A stretch of 33,214 bases of DNA from Gammaproteobacteria bacterium (lineage in GTDB: Bacteria > Pseudomonadota > Gammaproteobacteria > Steroidobacterales > Woeseiaceae): positions 1 to 33,214 of the forward strand of contig JAOTWB010000027.1 in the NCBI GenBank assembly GCA_029863125.1, written 5' to 3'. Shown piece after piece: positions 1 through 8,160 of this stretch (positions are counted from its first letter, which is position 1; the number at the start of each line of letters is the position of its first letter). The notes below the pieces were generated by a model. It was not told the DNA's origin. It did not search any database and saw only the letters and a program-made list of their open reading frames with translations. The translations under genes and the position numbers were made by a program.

Positions 1-1458
1 GTAGCCGTACAACATCGTCGGCGTCTTGCCGTCCGGCACAACGTCCTTGTGATGGGAAATGAACATAGGTACGCGCGTGCCGTCTTTTGACTCATAGAAC
101 ACCTGCTTTACGATGTAATTATCGGCATCGAAGTCGATGTCGGGCTCGCGGAATATCGTGACCACGCCTGTCTCGACGTCCAGCCGGTTGACCGTCGTCG
201 GCACGTTGTAGCTTGTATAGATAAAAAACGTTTCGGGGTCATCAAGCTTGCCTGCGAATCCGTACGCCGTCCCGATACCTGGCAGATTGACCGTGCCCGT
301 CTGTTTCCCCGCGAGATCAAAGATTTTTACGATGGTCTGCGCGTCCTGCATGTAGTCCGCGATGATCTTGCCGCCGACCAGGCTGATACCATCGAGAACG
401 TCTTCGGCTTGCGGGATGATCTCCCGCCAGTTTGCCGGCTCGGGCTTGTTGACATCGATCGCGATCAGGCGGTTGCGCGGTGCGTCTTTGTTGGTGCGGA
501 AGAATAGTTCGCTGCCGACGCTGCCAACGAGCGTGTAGTCGTGATCGAAGCCCTCGATCAGGGTTTCCGGTGCGGCGTCCGGATCGGTCAAATCCTGGTG
601 CACAATTTGATAACGATCATCGGTGCCTTTCCACACCGTGATGACGAGATGAAGCCCGTCATCGGTGACGGTGGCGGCGTAACCCCACTCCGGATTATCC
701 GGCCGCCTGTAGACGAGTGCGTCTTCGCTCATCGGTGTGCCCAGGCGGTGGAAGTAGACGGTCTGGTTGACGTTCAGTGACTGGAACTTCTCTTCGCCTT
801 TTACCGCCGGATAGCGGCTGTAGTAAAAGCCGGATCCGTCCGGAGCCCAACTGACCCCGGTGAACTTCAGCCACTCGAGCTCGTCTTCGAGCACTGTGCC
901 GCTGCCGACTTCGATAATTCGTGCCTTGCGCCAGTCGGAGCCGCCGTCCTGAACCAGGTAAGCCATATGTCTGCCGTCGGGACTCGGGTAATACGACGCC
1001 ATCGCAACGGTGCCATCATCGGACCAGGAGTTCGGATCGATGAGAAGCTCCGCTTCGGCGTCGAGGCTCGACTGCGTGTAGAGTACGTTCTGGTTCTGCA
1101 GTCCGTCATTGTAGCTGTAGTAATAGCGACCGCCTTCCTTGACGGGCATGCCGTAACGCTCGTAGTCCCACAACTCCTTGAGACGCTTCTCGATAACATC
1201 CCGTTCCGGAATCGATTCCAGGTAGGCGAAGGTAACCTCGTTCTGCGCATCAACCCATTGCTTCACGGCCGCGCTTTCCCGAACGTCGTCCTCCAGCCAC
1301 CGGTAGGGATCGGCAACTTCGACGCCATGGTAGGTATCTACGTGCTCGACTGTCGCCGTTTCCGGATATTCAACAGCTGCGGATAGCGACCCGCGTTCGT
1401 CGCGGCTGCATGCTGTAAGCGCGATGCACGCGCACAGGATTAGAAATCGAATTGTCAT
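1..1458 (-). CDS. Prolyl oligopeptidase family (S9A) lipoprotein, partial (C-terminus beyond left edge)
   Basis: The frame is open from an ATG at 1458 to base 1 (486 codons), so the gene runs off the left edge. The N-terminus has a short hydrophobic signal ending in a lipobox (Leu14-Thr-Ala-Cys17), so the protein is probably an envelope lipoprotein. Residues 40-60 carry the typical start of S9A peptidases (YHGVEVADPYRWLED), followed by repeats of the seven-bladed propeller type. The visible end (KDGTRVPMFISHHKD) is the beginning of the catalytic alpha/beta-hydrolase domain. The catalytic Ser, Asp and His are not in the window, so activity cannot be judged. The family cleaves short peptides after proline. 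An AAGGA ribosome binding site sits 8 bases before the ATG. It is read leftward, away from the next gene. Confidence 0.9.
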   Translation of the reverse strand, partial: MTIRFLILCACIALTACSRDERGSLSAAVEYPETATVEHVDTYHGVEVADPYRWLEDDVRESAAVKQWVDAQNEVTFAYLESIPERDVIEKRLKELWDYERYGMPVKEGGRYYYSYNDGLQNQNVLYTQSSLDAEAELLIDPNSWSDDGTVAMASYYPSPDGRHMAYLVQDGGSDWRKARIIEVGSGTVLEDELEWLKFTGVSWAPDGSGFYYSRYPAVKGEEKFQSLNVNQTVYFHRLGTPMSEDALVYRRPDNPEWGYAATVTDDGLHLVITVWKGTDDRYQIVHQDLTDPDAAPETLIEGFDHDYTLVGSVGSELFFRTNKDAPRNRLIAIDVNKPEPANWREIIPQAEDVLDGISLVGGKIIADYMQDAQTIVKIFDLAGKQTGTVNLPGIGTAYGFAGKLDDPETFFIYTSYNVPTTVNRLDVETGVVTIFREPDIDFDADNYIVKQVFYESKDGTRVPMFISHHKDVVPDGKTPTMLYGY

Positions 1459-1715
1459 TTGATCGATCCTTGTCGAGAGTGCGCTACCAGCCAGTCTGGA
1501 TGCGACGTGAAAGTCCGCCGTGGGCCGGTAGAAATCGTTGTCAGTTTACCACCTGAGTGGGGGCTGGCGGCGAGAAGCAGACGCCGGACCCCCCTGTATT
1601 CTTCGGGTATCCACGATTGACGCTTGCGCGCCGGCGATCTACCTTTCTTATAAGGACGATTGCCGCTCGGCTGCTTCCTTCTGTTTTCGTGGCAACGACG
1701 GCAAGGAGGAAAATC

Positions 1716-2678
1716 ATGTTAACTCGCAAATTCTCCATGCTGATTGTCAGCGTGGTTCTTCTGCTATTGGGTTCCTGTGGTGGCAGCGGGGGTGACGGAA
1801 TAGTTGTCACGACGCCACCGCCACCGGTGAATACGGCCGCACTACCAATCACGGCTGCTAACGCTCGGGACGTTACCGTAACCGTTTTCGGTGCGATCAC
1901 ATCGTCAATTGAGCTAATCGAAATTGTCGATGTCATCGGGGTGCCTGCCGTCGGAGGCATGATTCCCGGGCTGGCTAAATTGGAGGTCAACGCGATCATC
2001 CCGCGAACCGTGGCTTGCGACACCGGTGAAGCCAACGTTAGCTGGGACGACGCGGATAACAATCTCGAGATATCCACAGGGGACACGTTCGATGTCGTAT
2101 TCGCCATGTGTTTTTTCGCTGATTCAGGTGCGACGCTCGACGGCCCGACGTCGCTCACCAACCTGGTTGTCGAGGGCGATCCTTTTAATCAGATCGTGCC
2201 GTGGGCTCTGAGGATAAGCTTTGACTTCGACAATTTGTCAGCTATGGACAGTACCGGCACAGTAGTCCTGGATGGCGACCTCAATCTTGATTTGAGCAGT
2301 AATGACAATATCGTGATTGATATTTTGATCAGCGCGGCATCGTTGACGGCACAACAGGCCGGCATTACCGAAACGTTAAGTGACTATGGGCTGACCCAGA
2401 CCCTTGATTTCAATGCCCAAACGCAAAGCATCAGCGCGAACGGCACATTGACCAGCACATTGCTCGAGGGCAGCGTCACCTTTGAGACAATAGAGGAGTT
2501 CGTGGGTACTTTTGAGGATAATCCGTTCACCGGGGTATTACTGATCAGTGACGCCAGCTCCAGCGTTCTCGTTACTGTGATCGATAACATCAGCGTACTG
2601 CTTGACATCGATTTTGACCTGGACGGAGTCATCGATCAAACAATCGAAGTGACCTGGGCCGAGCTCGATATCGACTAA
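1716..2678 (+). CDS. Hypothetical lipoprotein, Asp/Thr-rich
   Basis: The predicted product has 320 residues. The frame stays open upstream to 1557, but the start is set at ATG 1716 because a strong AAGGAGG lies 7 bases before it and because this start gives a clean lipoprotein signal with lipobox Leu18-Gly-Ser-Cys21. A Gly/Ser/Pro linker follows (residues 22-40). The rest is rich in Asp, Thr, Ile and Val and looks like a beta-rich secreted domain; two Cys near residues 100 and 132 could pair. The C-terminus has an Asp-dense stretch (DIDFDLDGVIDQ) like a calcium-binding loop. I do not recognise a family. It stands alone: the left neighbour diverges and the right neighbour converges. Function unknown; outer-membrane or surface location is inferred from the lipobox. 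Confidence 0.75.
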   Translation: MLTRKFSMLIVSVVLLLLGSCGGSGGDGIVVTTPPPPVNTAALPITAANARDVTVTVFGAITSSIELIEIVDVIGVPAVGGMIPGLAKLEVNAIIPRTVACDTGEANVSWDDADNNLEISTGDTFDVVFAMCFFADSGATLDGPTSLTNLVVEGDPFNQIVPWALRISFDFDNLSAMDSTGTVVLDGDLNLDLSSNDNIVIDILISAASLTAQQAGITETLSDYGLTQTLDFNAQTQSISANGTLTSTLLEGSVTFETIEEFVGTFEDNPFTGVLLISDASSSVLVTVIDNISVLLDIDFDLDGVIDQTIEVTWAELDID

Positions 2679-2710
2679 CTGTCAATAGTAACAAGTCGCT
2701 AAAGAGATGC

Positions 2711-2724
2711 TGCGGGCGCCCGCA
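2711..2724. repeat. Perfect 14-base palindrome
   Basis: TGCGGGCGCCCGCA is fully self-complementary and lies 33 bases after the stop of the lipoprotein gene. It has no following T-run on either strand, so it is at most a weak transcription end signal for the two convergent genes around it. It could be a chance GC palindrome. Confidence 0.3.
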
Positions 2725-2808
2725 TACAGCCCAGGTACGTGTTCTAAATATGCCCAGCGGCAATCAAAAGTTATACCGGTGCCCTGAGTTCCGTCTGAGC
2801 GAGGGAGA

Positions 2809-3342
2809 CTAGAGTCGATTCTCGACACAATCCTCTTTATCGATCGTCATGGTAGCGCTGTAATCTGAATAAGGTTTACCACCGATATGAGGGTGGGGGA
2901 CCCACCATAAATACCAGGCGGAACCGGATCGCGAGATAGTAATCGGGCTATTTCGCACCGGGCAATTCCCATACTTCACACTGACGCTGGCGACGTCTGC
3001 AATCCACTTGGCTATCCAGGTCGACTGGTGCTCGAAACACTCTTGCCAGGACGCTCGCGCTTCTTTCGAAAAAGCAGCCAGCTTTTCAACCTCATGACAA
3101 TCGCCTTGCGTGGGATGGATAAGACGCACAAAGCCGTACTGTTTGTCGCGCACACCCTTTGCAAGAATACTCCCCCTGGGGTCCACGAACTGTATCGCGA
3201 CATCGGGCTGAGACGGTTTCCTATTGCCCGATTCACCGGCAATATTCAGGCTTACATAGAATGTCGAGTGAGTGGTGGCGTGCCAATATCCGAAGGCCAG
3301 GATACCCAAAATTACGACAACGATAGTCAATAGGACTTTCAC
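2809..3342 (-). CDS. Hypothetical single-helix membrane-anchored protein
   Basis: The product has 177 residues from a GTG start; no good ribosome binding site is visible, so the start is uncertain. Residues 2-20 form one hydrophobic helix (uncleaved anchor or signal peptide). The remaining part would be periplasmic: it is mixed alpha/beta with four Cys (about 82, 102, 127, 172), enough for two disulfides, and a Trp-rich patch (SAWYLWWVPHPH, 141-152). No family is recognised. It is convergent with the lipoprotein gene to its left. The region to its right (3343-3572) has no gene that I can support. Confidence 0.6.
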   Translation of the reverse strand: MKVLLTIVVVILGILAFGYWHATTHSTFYVSLNIAGESGNRKPSQPDVAIQFVDPRGSILAKGVRDKQYGFVRLIHPTQGDCHEVEKLAAFSKEARASWQECFEHQSTWIAKWIADVASVSVKYGNCPVRNSPITISRSGSAWYLWWVPHPHIGGKPYSDYSATMTIDKEDCVENRL

Positions 3343-3572
3343 TTTAATTCATGTACCGGCTCTGGGTGACTTAGCGCTTTGCCGGGCCAGTTTAGCCTAA
3401 CGCCGGATTTCGAGCGCGTAGCGCGCAATTTCGATCAGATATGGCGCGGTCTGAGCCAGCAGCTGTCGAGCCTTTGACGCATTTGTGATGCCCGTCACTA
3501 AGGAGCGCGTGAATTTTTGCTATTCTTATGTTATAGGGGCGTGATGCTTGGTGTGTTAGGTAGTCGCCGTCG

Positions 3573-4178
3573 GTGGACGAGCGCGCCGACCCCCGGCGTC
3601 ACATCAACCGGATTTCTATCGACAAGGTTGATTATCCGATGTTGCCACAACGGGTAAAGAGAGACACTGCAATCACCGGGGCGAAAGAGCAATCGGGTGA
3701 GTCGGCAAGTCTGCCGTCGCTCCAGCTGTCGCGCAATGATGAGGTACTTCAGGAACTGCCGGTGGACGTGCCCCGTCTTCTGATCGGGCGCGAGGAAGAC
3801 AACGATGTGGCAATTCCAAGCCGCTTTGTAAGTCGCTATCACATCTTGCTGATCCGCCACGGCGGCGCCACGATTCTCATCGATCTAAAAAGCACAAACG
3901 GAACATTTGTCAATTCAAAACGTGTCTACAACCACGTGCTGACTGACGGCGACGTAATTACGGTCGATCTTCACAGCAAATTCGTGCAGTACAGCATCAG
4001 GTACTGTGACCCCTCGAAAACCCGTAATCGCAGGTTGGGCGACATAGCGGGAGCCAACACAGCGGTAAGGAAAGCGCTCAAAGATATTCGAAACCCGCCT
4101 GGAAACCGCGACACCGACTTGCTACCGGCGCTGAGTGAGAACACCCCGACGGAGATGGGTTTTATCGACGATCGCTAG
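3573..4178 (+). CDS. FHA-domain protein
   Basis: The product has 201 residues from a GTG start at 3573; an in-frame ATG at 3639 (residue 23) is an alternative, and neither has a good ribosome binding site. A forkhead-associated domain spans about residues 64-145 with the hallmark residues: GR (72-73), the S-x-x-H of SRYH (87-90) and STNGTFVN (107-114). FHA domains bind phosphothreonine peptides, so the protein should read a Ser/Thr-kinase signal or act as a scaffold in the cytoplasm. There is no signal peptide or membrane segment. The regions before (1-60) and after (150-201) the domain look unstructured. No kinase or phosphatase partner is in the window. Its stop overlaps the stop of the convergent secreted-protein gene by four bases (CTAG). 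Confidence 0.85.
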   Translation: MDERADPRRHINRISIDKVDYPMLPQRVKRDTAITGAKEQSGESASLPSLQLSRNDEVLQELPVDVPRLLIGREEDNDVAIPSRFVSRYHILLIRHGGATILIDLKSTNGTFVNSKRVYNHVLTDGDVITVDLHSKFVQYSIRYCDPSKTRNRRLGDIAGANTAVRKALKDIRNPPGNRDTDLLPALSENTPTEMGFIDDR

Positions 4179-5290
4179 GGCGATGGAGTGCTCGATCCGT
4201 TCGCACAGTCGGGGTTATTTTCTTCGCTGATCGTGCGCATTTGCAACGTACCATAGATTGAGTCCGACCATTGATATTCGTCCGTGGTTTGGGACGAATA
4301 ACAGTCGCCGGACTCGGTATACCACTTGGATGAGATGATGATCTTGTCCTCACCCGCGTAGATTACTTCGCTTGAAGTCTCTGCACTTACGACACCCAGG
4401 TATCGAATTTGATGACGATCCGGTTCATTCTTCGAATCACTTCGATCAAATGCGAAGCCGAAAAAGACATCGTTGAATGACGTTCCGCGCTGGAAATCGG
4501 CATTGATCACGAGCACGCCCCGATCTCTCCGGGTCTCCCACGCATGGGTACCCTGTGTAAAGCGTAGAGTCTCACCGTTACCGCTTGAAAGCGTGTTTTG
4601 ATCGTAGACGCTAAAGTCGTCGGGAATGGCTGCGTCTGCCATTGCACGGGCCAACGACCCGTCAAACAATCCATTAAAGAAGTCTATCAACTGTTTTTCG
4701 CGATTAGCCGTCTTGTCAATCGGCGCCGGGCTTTGCGCTGCTGTTGTTGTCGCGGTATTGAGTGCGCCGCTACCCGCAGCCGGCTCGATCGTTGTTTTGG
4801 CTTCAGTTTTTCGCGCGGGCTCTGTTTCGCTCACGGGCGCGGCTTGCCGTGCGGGCTGACTACTCTCCACGGGCGCGGAGTCAGCCGCGATTTCCGCCTG
4901 TCCTTCACATTCTTCGATTTTAATGAGAACGCAATAAAACCCAGTGGCATCAAGGCCTTGCACGAGGTTTTCGGCGCGGGGACGGCAATAATCCCGGTTA
5001 TTCCTGGCGCGCCAGAGCGTCTCGGTAACTCCGTCTTTCGTGTAGTCCGCGCGGCAAACGTTCGCACCAATGGGCGGCTGCGCATCGTTTAGGCAATTGT
5101 CGGGCGATCTGTATTCAAACAAGATGATCTCCCTGTCAGGCACGCCTTCCGTTCCCGACCGGGTCTCCGCCGCCGCCGCGGTGCATTGCCATGCCTTGAC
5201 GGGCCTAAGCTCTGCACTGGCAGGCTCGAAAAGCATGCAGCTCAGTATGACCAGGCTAAGGCCGAGCATGCAGCAAAATCGTGTTGCCAT
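4175..5290 (-). CDS. Secreted Cys-rich protein of unknown function, third gene of the sortase-system regulator operon
   Basis: The product has 371 residues with a signal peptide cleaved after Ala26 (PASA/EL). The mature N-terminal part (27-130) has six Cys (36, 66, 79, 102, 120, 128), suggesting a disulfide-bonded domain. A low-complexity Ala/Pro/Thr/Glu linker (131-200) joins it to a C-terminal domain (200-371) with beta-rich sequence and two more Cys (330, 362). I recognise no family. The gene begins 13 bases after the sensor kinase stop, with its own AAGGA six to seven bases before the ATG, so it is probably cotranscribed with the response regulator and kinase. That makes it a candidate extra part of the sortase system, by context only. 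It converges with the FHA gene, sharing a CTAG stop overlap. Confidence 0.75.
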   Translation of the reverse strand: MATRFCCMLGLSLVILSCMLFEPASAELRPVKAWQCTAAAAETRSGTEGVPDREIILFEYRSPDNCLNDAQPPIGANVCRADYTKDGVTETLWRARNNRDYCRPRAENLVQGLDATGFYCVLIKIEECEGQAEIAADSAPVESSQPARQAAPVSETEPARKTEAKTTIEPAAGSGALNTATTTAAQSPAPIDKTANREKQLIDFFNGLFDGSLARAMADAAIPDDFSVYDQNTLSSGNGETLRFTQGTHAWETRRDRGVLVINADFQRGTSFNDVFFGFAFDRSDSKNEPDRHQIRYLGVVSAETSSEVIYAGEDKIIISSKWYTESGDCYSSQTTDEYQWSDSIYGTLQMRTISEENNPDCANGSSTPSP

Positions 5291-5303
5291 GTTCTTTCCT
5301 TAT

Positions 5304-7334
5304 TTATCCGTTTGTCTTTATCGGTAGCAGCACCCGGAATATCACGCCTGCGTCGACGTTATCAGCCTCGATGCGGCCTCCATGTCCGGCGGCAATCAGG
5401 CGGGCGACGTACAGGCCCAGACCGAGATGGCGTGCATTGTCGCCGGAACGGATCGAGACCATCGGATCGAACATCTGGGTTCGCATTCGCTCCGGCAACG
5501 GCGGCCCCGGGTTAGCAACCGATACTTCGAGCGCGTCTTCACCCGCAAGCAGCTTAATTGTAATCGTCTCGCCTTTGTCGCTGAAGTCAACGGCATTGTC
5601 GATCAGCTTGTCGAGCATCTGGATGAGTAATTCGGGCGAGCCAGTGGTGTTCACGCTCATGCGGTTGCAGTCAAACTCGAACAGCCTTTCGCTGTAAACG
5701 TCGCGATAAGCGGTGACGGTCGACTCGAGAACCTTTCGAAAATCGAAGGACTCGGGTTCGGCATTGGCCATCAGTTCTTCAACCCGATTGGCTTCGCTCA
5801 TGGCGCTCAAGATTCGCCGCAAGCGTTCCGCGCCCTCACGCGCACGTTTCGTGTAGCCAATGCCCGCCTCGCTGAGTGCTTCGTGTTCGAAATTCTCGAG
5901 AGACGACGTAACGATAGCCAGTGGTGTACGTAGTTCGTGCGAGAGCTTCGACGCCAGCGACTGGAGGTACTCGTTGTAGTCGCCAAGTTGCTGCAGCACG
6001 CTGGAAAAGCTGCGAGACAGGTCACCGATTTCGTCGCCCGCAAGCGCGCTGGGCAAGGATGACTGCAGCGCCTCGTTCTCCAGAGCGGCCTCAGCGGCAA
6101 CGGACAGTTGACGAATGCGGCGCGACAGCCAGGTTGCGTAACCCAGTAAAGTACCTGCAACAAGTAACGTTGCGATCAAGGTGACGTTGATGAGACGGGC
6201 GAGTCCCTCGTTGGTCAGGCTCAGGATCGCATCCGTGCCCTGCTGCAGGACGACTGCGCCCAAAGTGTCGGTACCCGCATCGATCGGTGCGGCGACGGCA
6301 ACAATCGCTTTGCCACTCTTGCTGCTGCGAAACCAACTGGCCATTTCGCGACCCTGCAGCGCGGAGGCGACGTAGCTTTGCTGTTCGCGCCCGAGCGGGT
6401 CGGGTTCTGCGAATTCGGCCTCCTTGCCGGATTCAACCAGCAAGTCGTAGATCCGTCGGGTCAGGCCGGCTCGAGCGTCGGCGCCGGAAGCATCGCTCAA
6501 CTGCCCGACGGCCGCGATGCGCCAGCCGCTGGCGTCGGTAATCAGGAGCCGCATGCCGGGCTGCACGAGCCTCGCCGCAATCTCCTCGACGTCCGGTGAC
6601 AGCCGCGCGCTTGGCCCCGGAACGGGGCCCGAAAAGCTGCTGCTTCGCGTGCCCGGGCGGGCCGCGTCGTCCGTATTGTTGACGACGAGGCCCAGGTGCG
6701 TTCCAAGGAGCGCCGCCGGAATGCCGGCTTCGAGCCGATAGCCGCCCGGAATGTCCTGCCAATGCGCCGTGATCGTCGGTTCGGGCGCGATGCCGTATGC
6801 ATTTTTCTTGTAGCTGACAATTTTGCCGGGCGCTTCCGCGGCGAAGGTTATCGTGTCCTCGAGGTAAGGCGGGTTGCTGCTGATCAGGCTGACTCGGTCC
6901 GCATGCCGGGATCCGTCATCCAGGACAAGAGACTGTGATGTCGTGTAAATGACGCTGCGGTCGCTGACTTCGACGTACAGGTAAATCGTCTGTCCAAACG
7001 AACCAACGGCGAACAGGACCGGGCCGTCAACGCCGCGCATGGACTCGAGAGCTTCAGCGTGCAGAGGCCAATCGTCGAAGTAGCCGTCGATTTCCGGACG
7101 AATTTCGAGCTCGTGAATGTACAGCTGATCATCCAGTGCAAACGTGGCATCCTGCCGCGGAAATTCTTCGCGGTATTGAGCCATGGAATTAGCCAGCGCA
7201 CGGGCAGTCGCTGCCAGCATCTGTTGTTGCCCCGTCCGCAGTGCGGATTCGGTTTCACGAATGAACTCACAGCCGGCCCATGGAAGCATCAGCGTCAAAA
7301 GGCTGACAAGAAGCAACTGACGCCTGAGATTCAT
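5304..7334 (-). CDS. pdsS: Dedicated sortase system sensor histidine kinase (PdsS type)
   Basis: The product has 676 residues. The frame is open to 7409, but ATG 7334 is chosen because it starts a normal signal-anchor (residues 5-21) and lies 13 bases after the regulator's stop. A long periplasmic part follows; residues 75-225 resemble a CBM9-type beta-sandwich (IDGYFDDW at 82-89; YRLEAGIP at 199-206). The second membrane helix is at about 381-400, then HAMP (401-455), HisKA with phospho-acceptor His466 in SHELRTPL, and an ATPase domain with N-box Asn580 and G-box HLGLGLYVA (636-644). It should autophosphorylate and pass phosphate to the adjacent regulator. The kinase family is one found next to class GN sortases; the pairing here matches that. 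What the sensor binds is not known. Confidence 0.9.
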   Translation of the reverse strand: MNLRRQLLLVSLLTLMLPWAGCEFIRETESALRTGQQQMLAATARALANSMAQYREEFPRQDATFALDDQLYIHELEIRPEIDGYFDDWPLHAEALESMRGVDGPVLFAVGSFGQTIYLYVEVSDRSVIYTTSQSLVLDDGSRHADRVSLISSNPPYLEDTITFAAEAPGKIVSYKKNAYGIAPEPTITAHWQDIPGGYRLEAGIPAALLGTHLGLVVNNTDDAARPGTRSSSFSGPVPGPSARLSPDVEEIAARLVQPGMRLLITDASGWRIAAVGQLSDASGADARAGLTRRIYDLLVESGKEAEFAEPDPLGREQQSYVASALQGREMASWFRSSKSGKAIVAVAAPIDAGTDTLGAVVLQQGTDAILSLTNEGLARLINVTLIATLLVAGTLLGYATWLSRRIRQLSVAAEAALENEALQSSLPSALAGDEIGDLSRSFSSVLQQLGDYNEYLQSLASKLSHELRTPLAIVTSSLENFEHEALSEAGIGYTKRAREGAERLRRILSAMSEANRVEELMANAEPESFDFRKVLESTVTAYRDVYSERLFEFDCNRMSVNTTGSPELLIQMLDKLIDNAVDFSDKGETITIKLLAGEDALEVSVANPGPPLPERMRTQMFDPMVSIRSGDNARHLGLGLYVARLIAAGHGGRIEADNVDAGVIFRVLLPIKTNG

Positions 7335-7347
7335 CGCCGGATGCTTG

Positions 7348-8040
7348 CTAGTCGGAGAGCCAGCGGTAGCCCATACCGTAGACTGTTTCGATGGCGTCGA
7401 AGCCGGCATCGATGTTCAGAAACTTGCGGCGGATGCGTTTCACGTGCGATGTAATCGTATTGTCATCGAGCACGGCTTGCGCGGCATCCATCAACTGCTG
7501 CCGGTTTTTTACGTGGCCCGGGAATCGTGCGAGCGCGTGCACCAGCCAGAATTCCGTCAGCGTCAGGCCAACGGGCTGTCCCTGCCAGTGTATCGTCATG
7601 CGTTCGGTATCGATAACGAGGTCACCACGTGTGATTCGGCTTGCGGCATCCTTCGGCTTCTGCAGTGCATCGAGTCGCCGGAACAAGGCTGCGATCCGGG
7701 CCATGAGATGCGGCAGGCTGATGTCCTTGGTCAGGTAGTCATCTGCGCCGAGACGTAGCCCCGATACTGCGTCGAACTCGCTGTCGCGCGCCGTCAGGAA
7801 AATGATGGGAAGATCTGCCGCACGTGCCCGAAGCTCACGACATAGCTCGAAGCCACCCTCGACGTCATCTTTGAGATTGATGTCGATGACGACAAGGTCC
7901 GGCAGCCGATTCTCGAATGCACTGAGCGCCGGCGCCCGCGCGTCATAGGTATCGACGACATAACCTTCACGGCGAAACGCCGCCGCATAGTTATCCCGGA
8001 TCGCCGCTTCGTCCTCAACAATCGCTATCCGTTTCGCCAC
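7348..8040 (-). CDS. pdsR: Dedicated sortase system response regulator (PdsR type, OmpR family)
   Basis: The product has 230 residues. The frame is open to 8067, but GTG 8040 is preferred: GGAGG lies five bases before it and the protein then begins at once with the receiver strand (KRIAIVEDE). The receiver domain has the acidic pair Glu9-Asp10, phospho-acceptor Asp53 (VVIDINL), Thr83 and Lys105. The C-terminal half is an OmpR/PhoB winged helix (about 130-230, ending GMGYRWLSD). It is followed after 13 bases by its kinase and is transcribed divergently from the sortase substrate gene, the usual layout for a regulator that controls its neighbours. Repeated GCCA boxes in the divergent region are candidate binding sites. 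Confidence 0.92.
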   Translation of the reverse strand: MAKRIAIVEDEAAIRDNYAAAFRREGYVVDTYDARAPALSAFENRLPDLVVIDINLKDDVEGGFELCRELRARAADLPIIFLTARDSEFDAVSGLRLGADDYLTKDISLPHLMARIAALFRRLDALQKPKDAASRITRGDLVIDTERMTIHWQGQPVGLTLTEFWLVHALARFPGHVKNRQQLMDAAQAVLDDNTITSHVKRIRRKFLNIDAGFDAIETVYGMGYRWLSD

Positions 8041-8060
8041 ATTGGCCTCCACTGCTAGTA

Positions 8061-8098
8061 GCCACAATTTGCCACATTACGTCGGTGCATTGCCATGT
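8061..8098. promoter_or_regulatory. Phased GCCA direct repeats, candidate response-regulator operator
   Basis: In the 120-base gap between the regulator and the sortase substrate, GCCACA occurs at 8061-8066 and 8071-8076, and GCCATG at 8092-8097. The spacings are 10 and 21 bases, one and two helical turns. OmpR-family dimers typically bind direct repeats with about 10-11 base spacing, so this is a plausible site for autoregulation and substrate control. The longer shared words are TTGCCACAT (8069-8077) and TTGCCATGT (8090-8098). No convincing sigma-70 promoter could be assigned on either strand here. Confidence 0.35.
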
Positions 8099-8160
8099 CG
8101 CTGCCGGCAGACGGGCGTTTTGCGGGGTTGCAATAGTGATGACGCCAATGGGAGGCCGCA

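Noticed and set aside
1617..1654. Promoter for the lipoprotein gene (TTGACG with TATAAG)
   Set aside because: The hexamers are 26 bases apart, too far; the alternative TTGCGC with 19 bases is weak, so no promoter is called.
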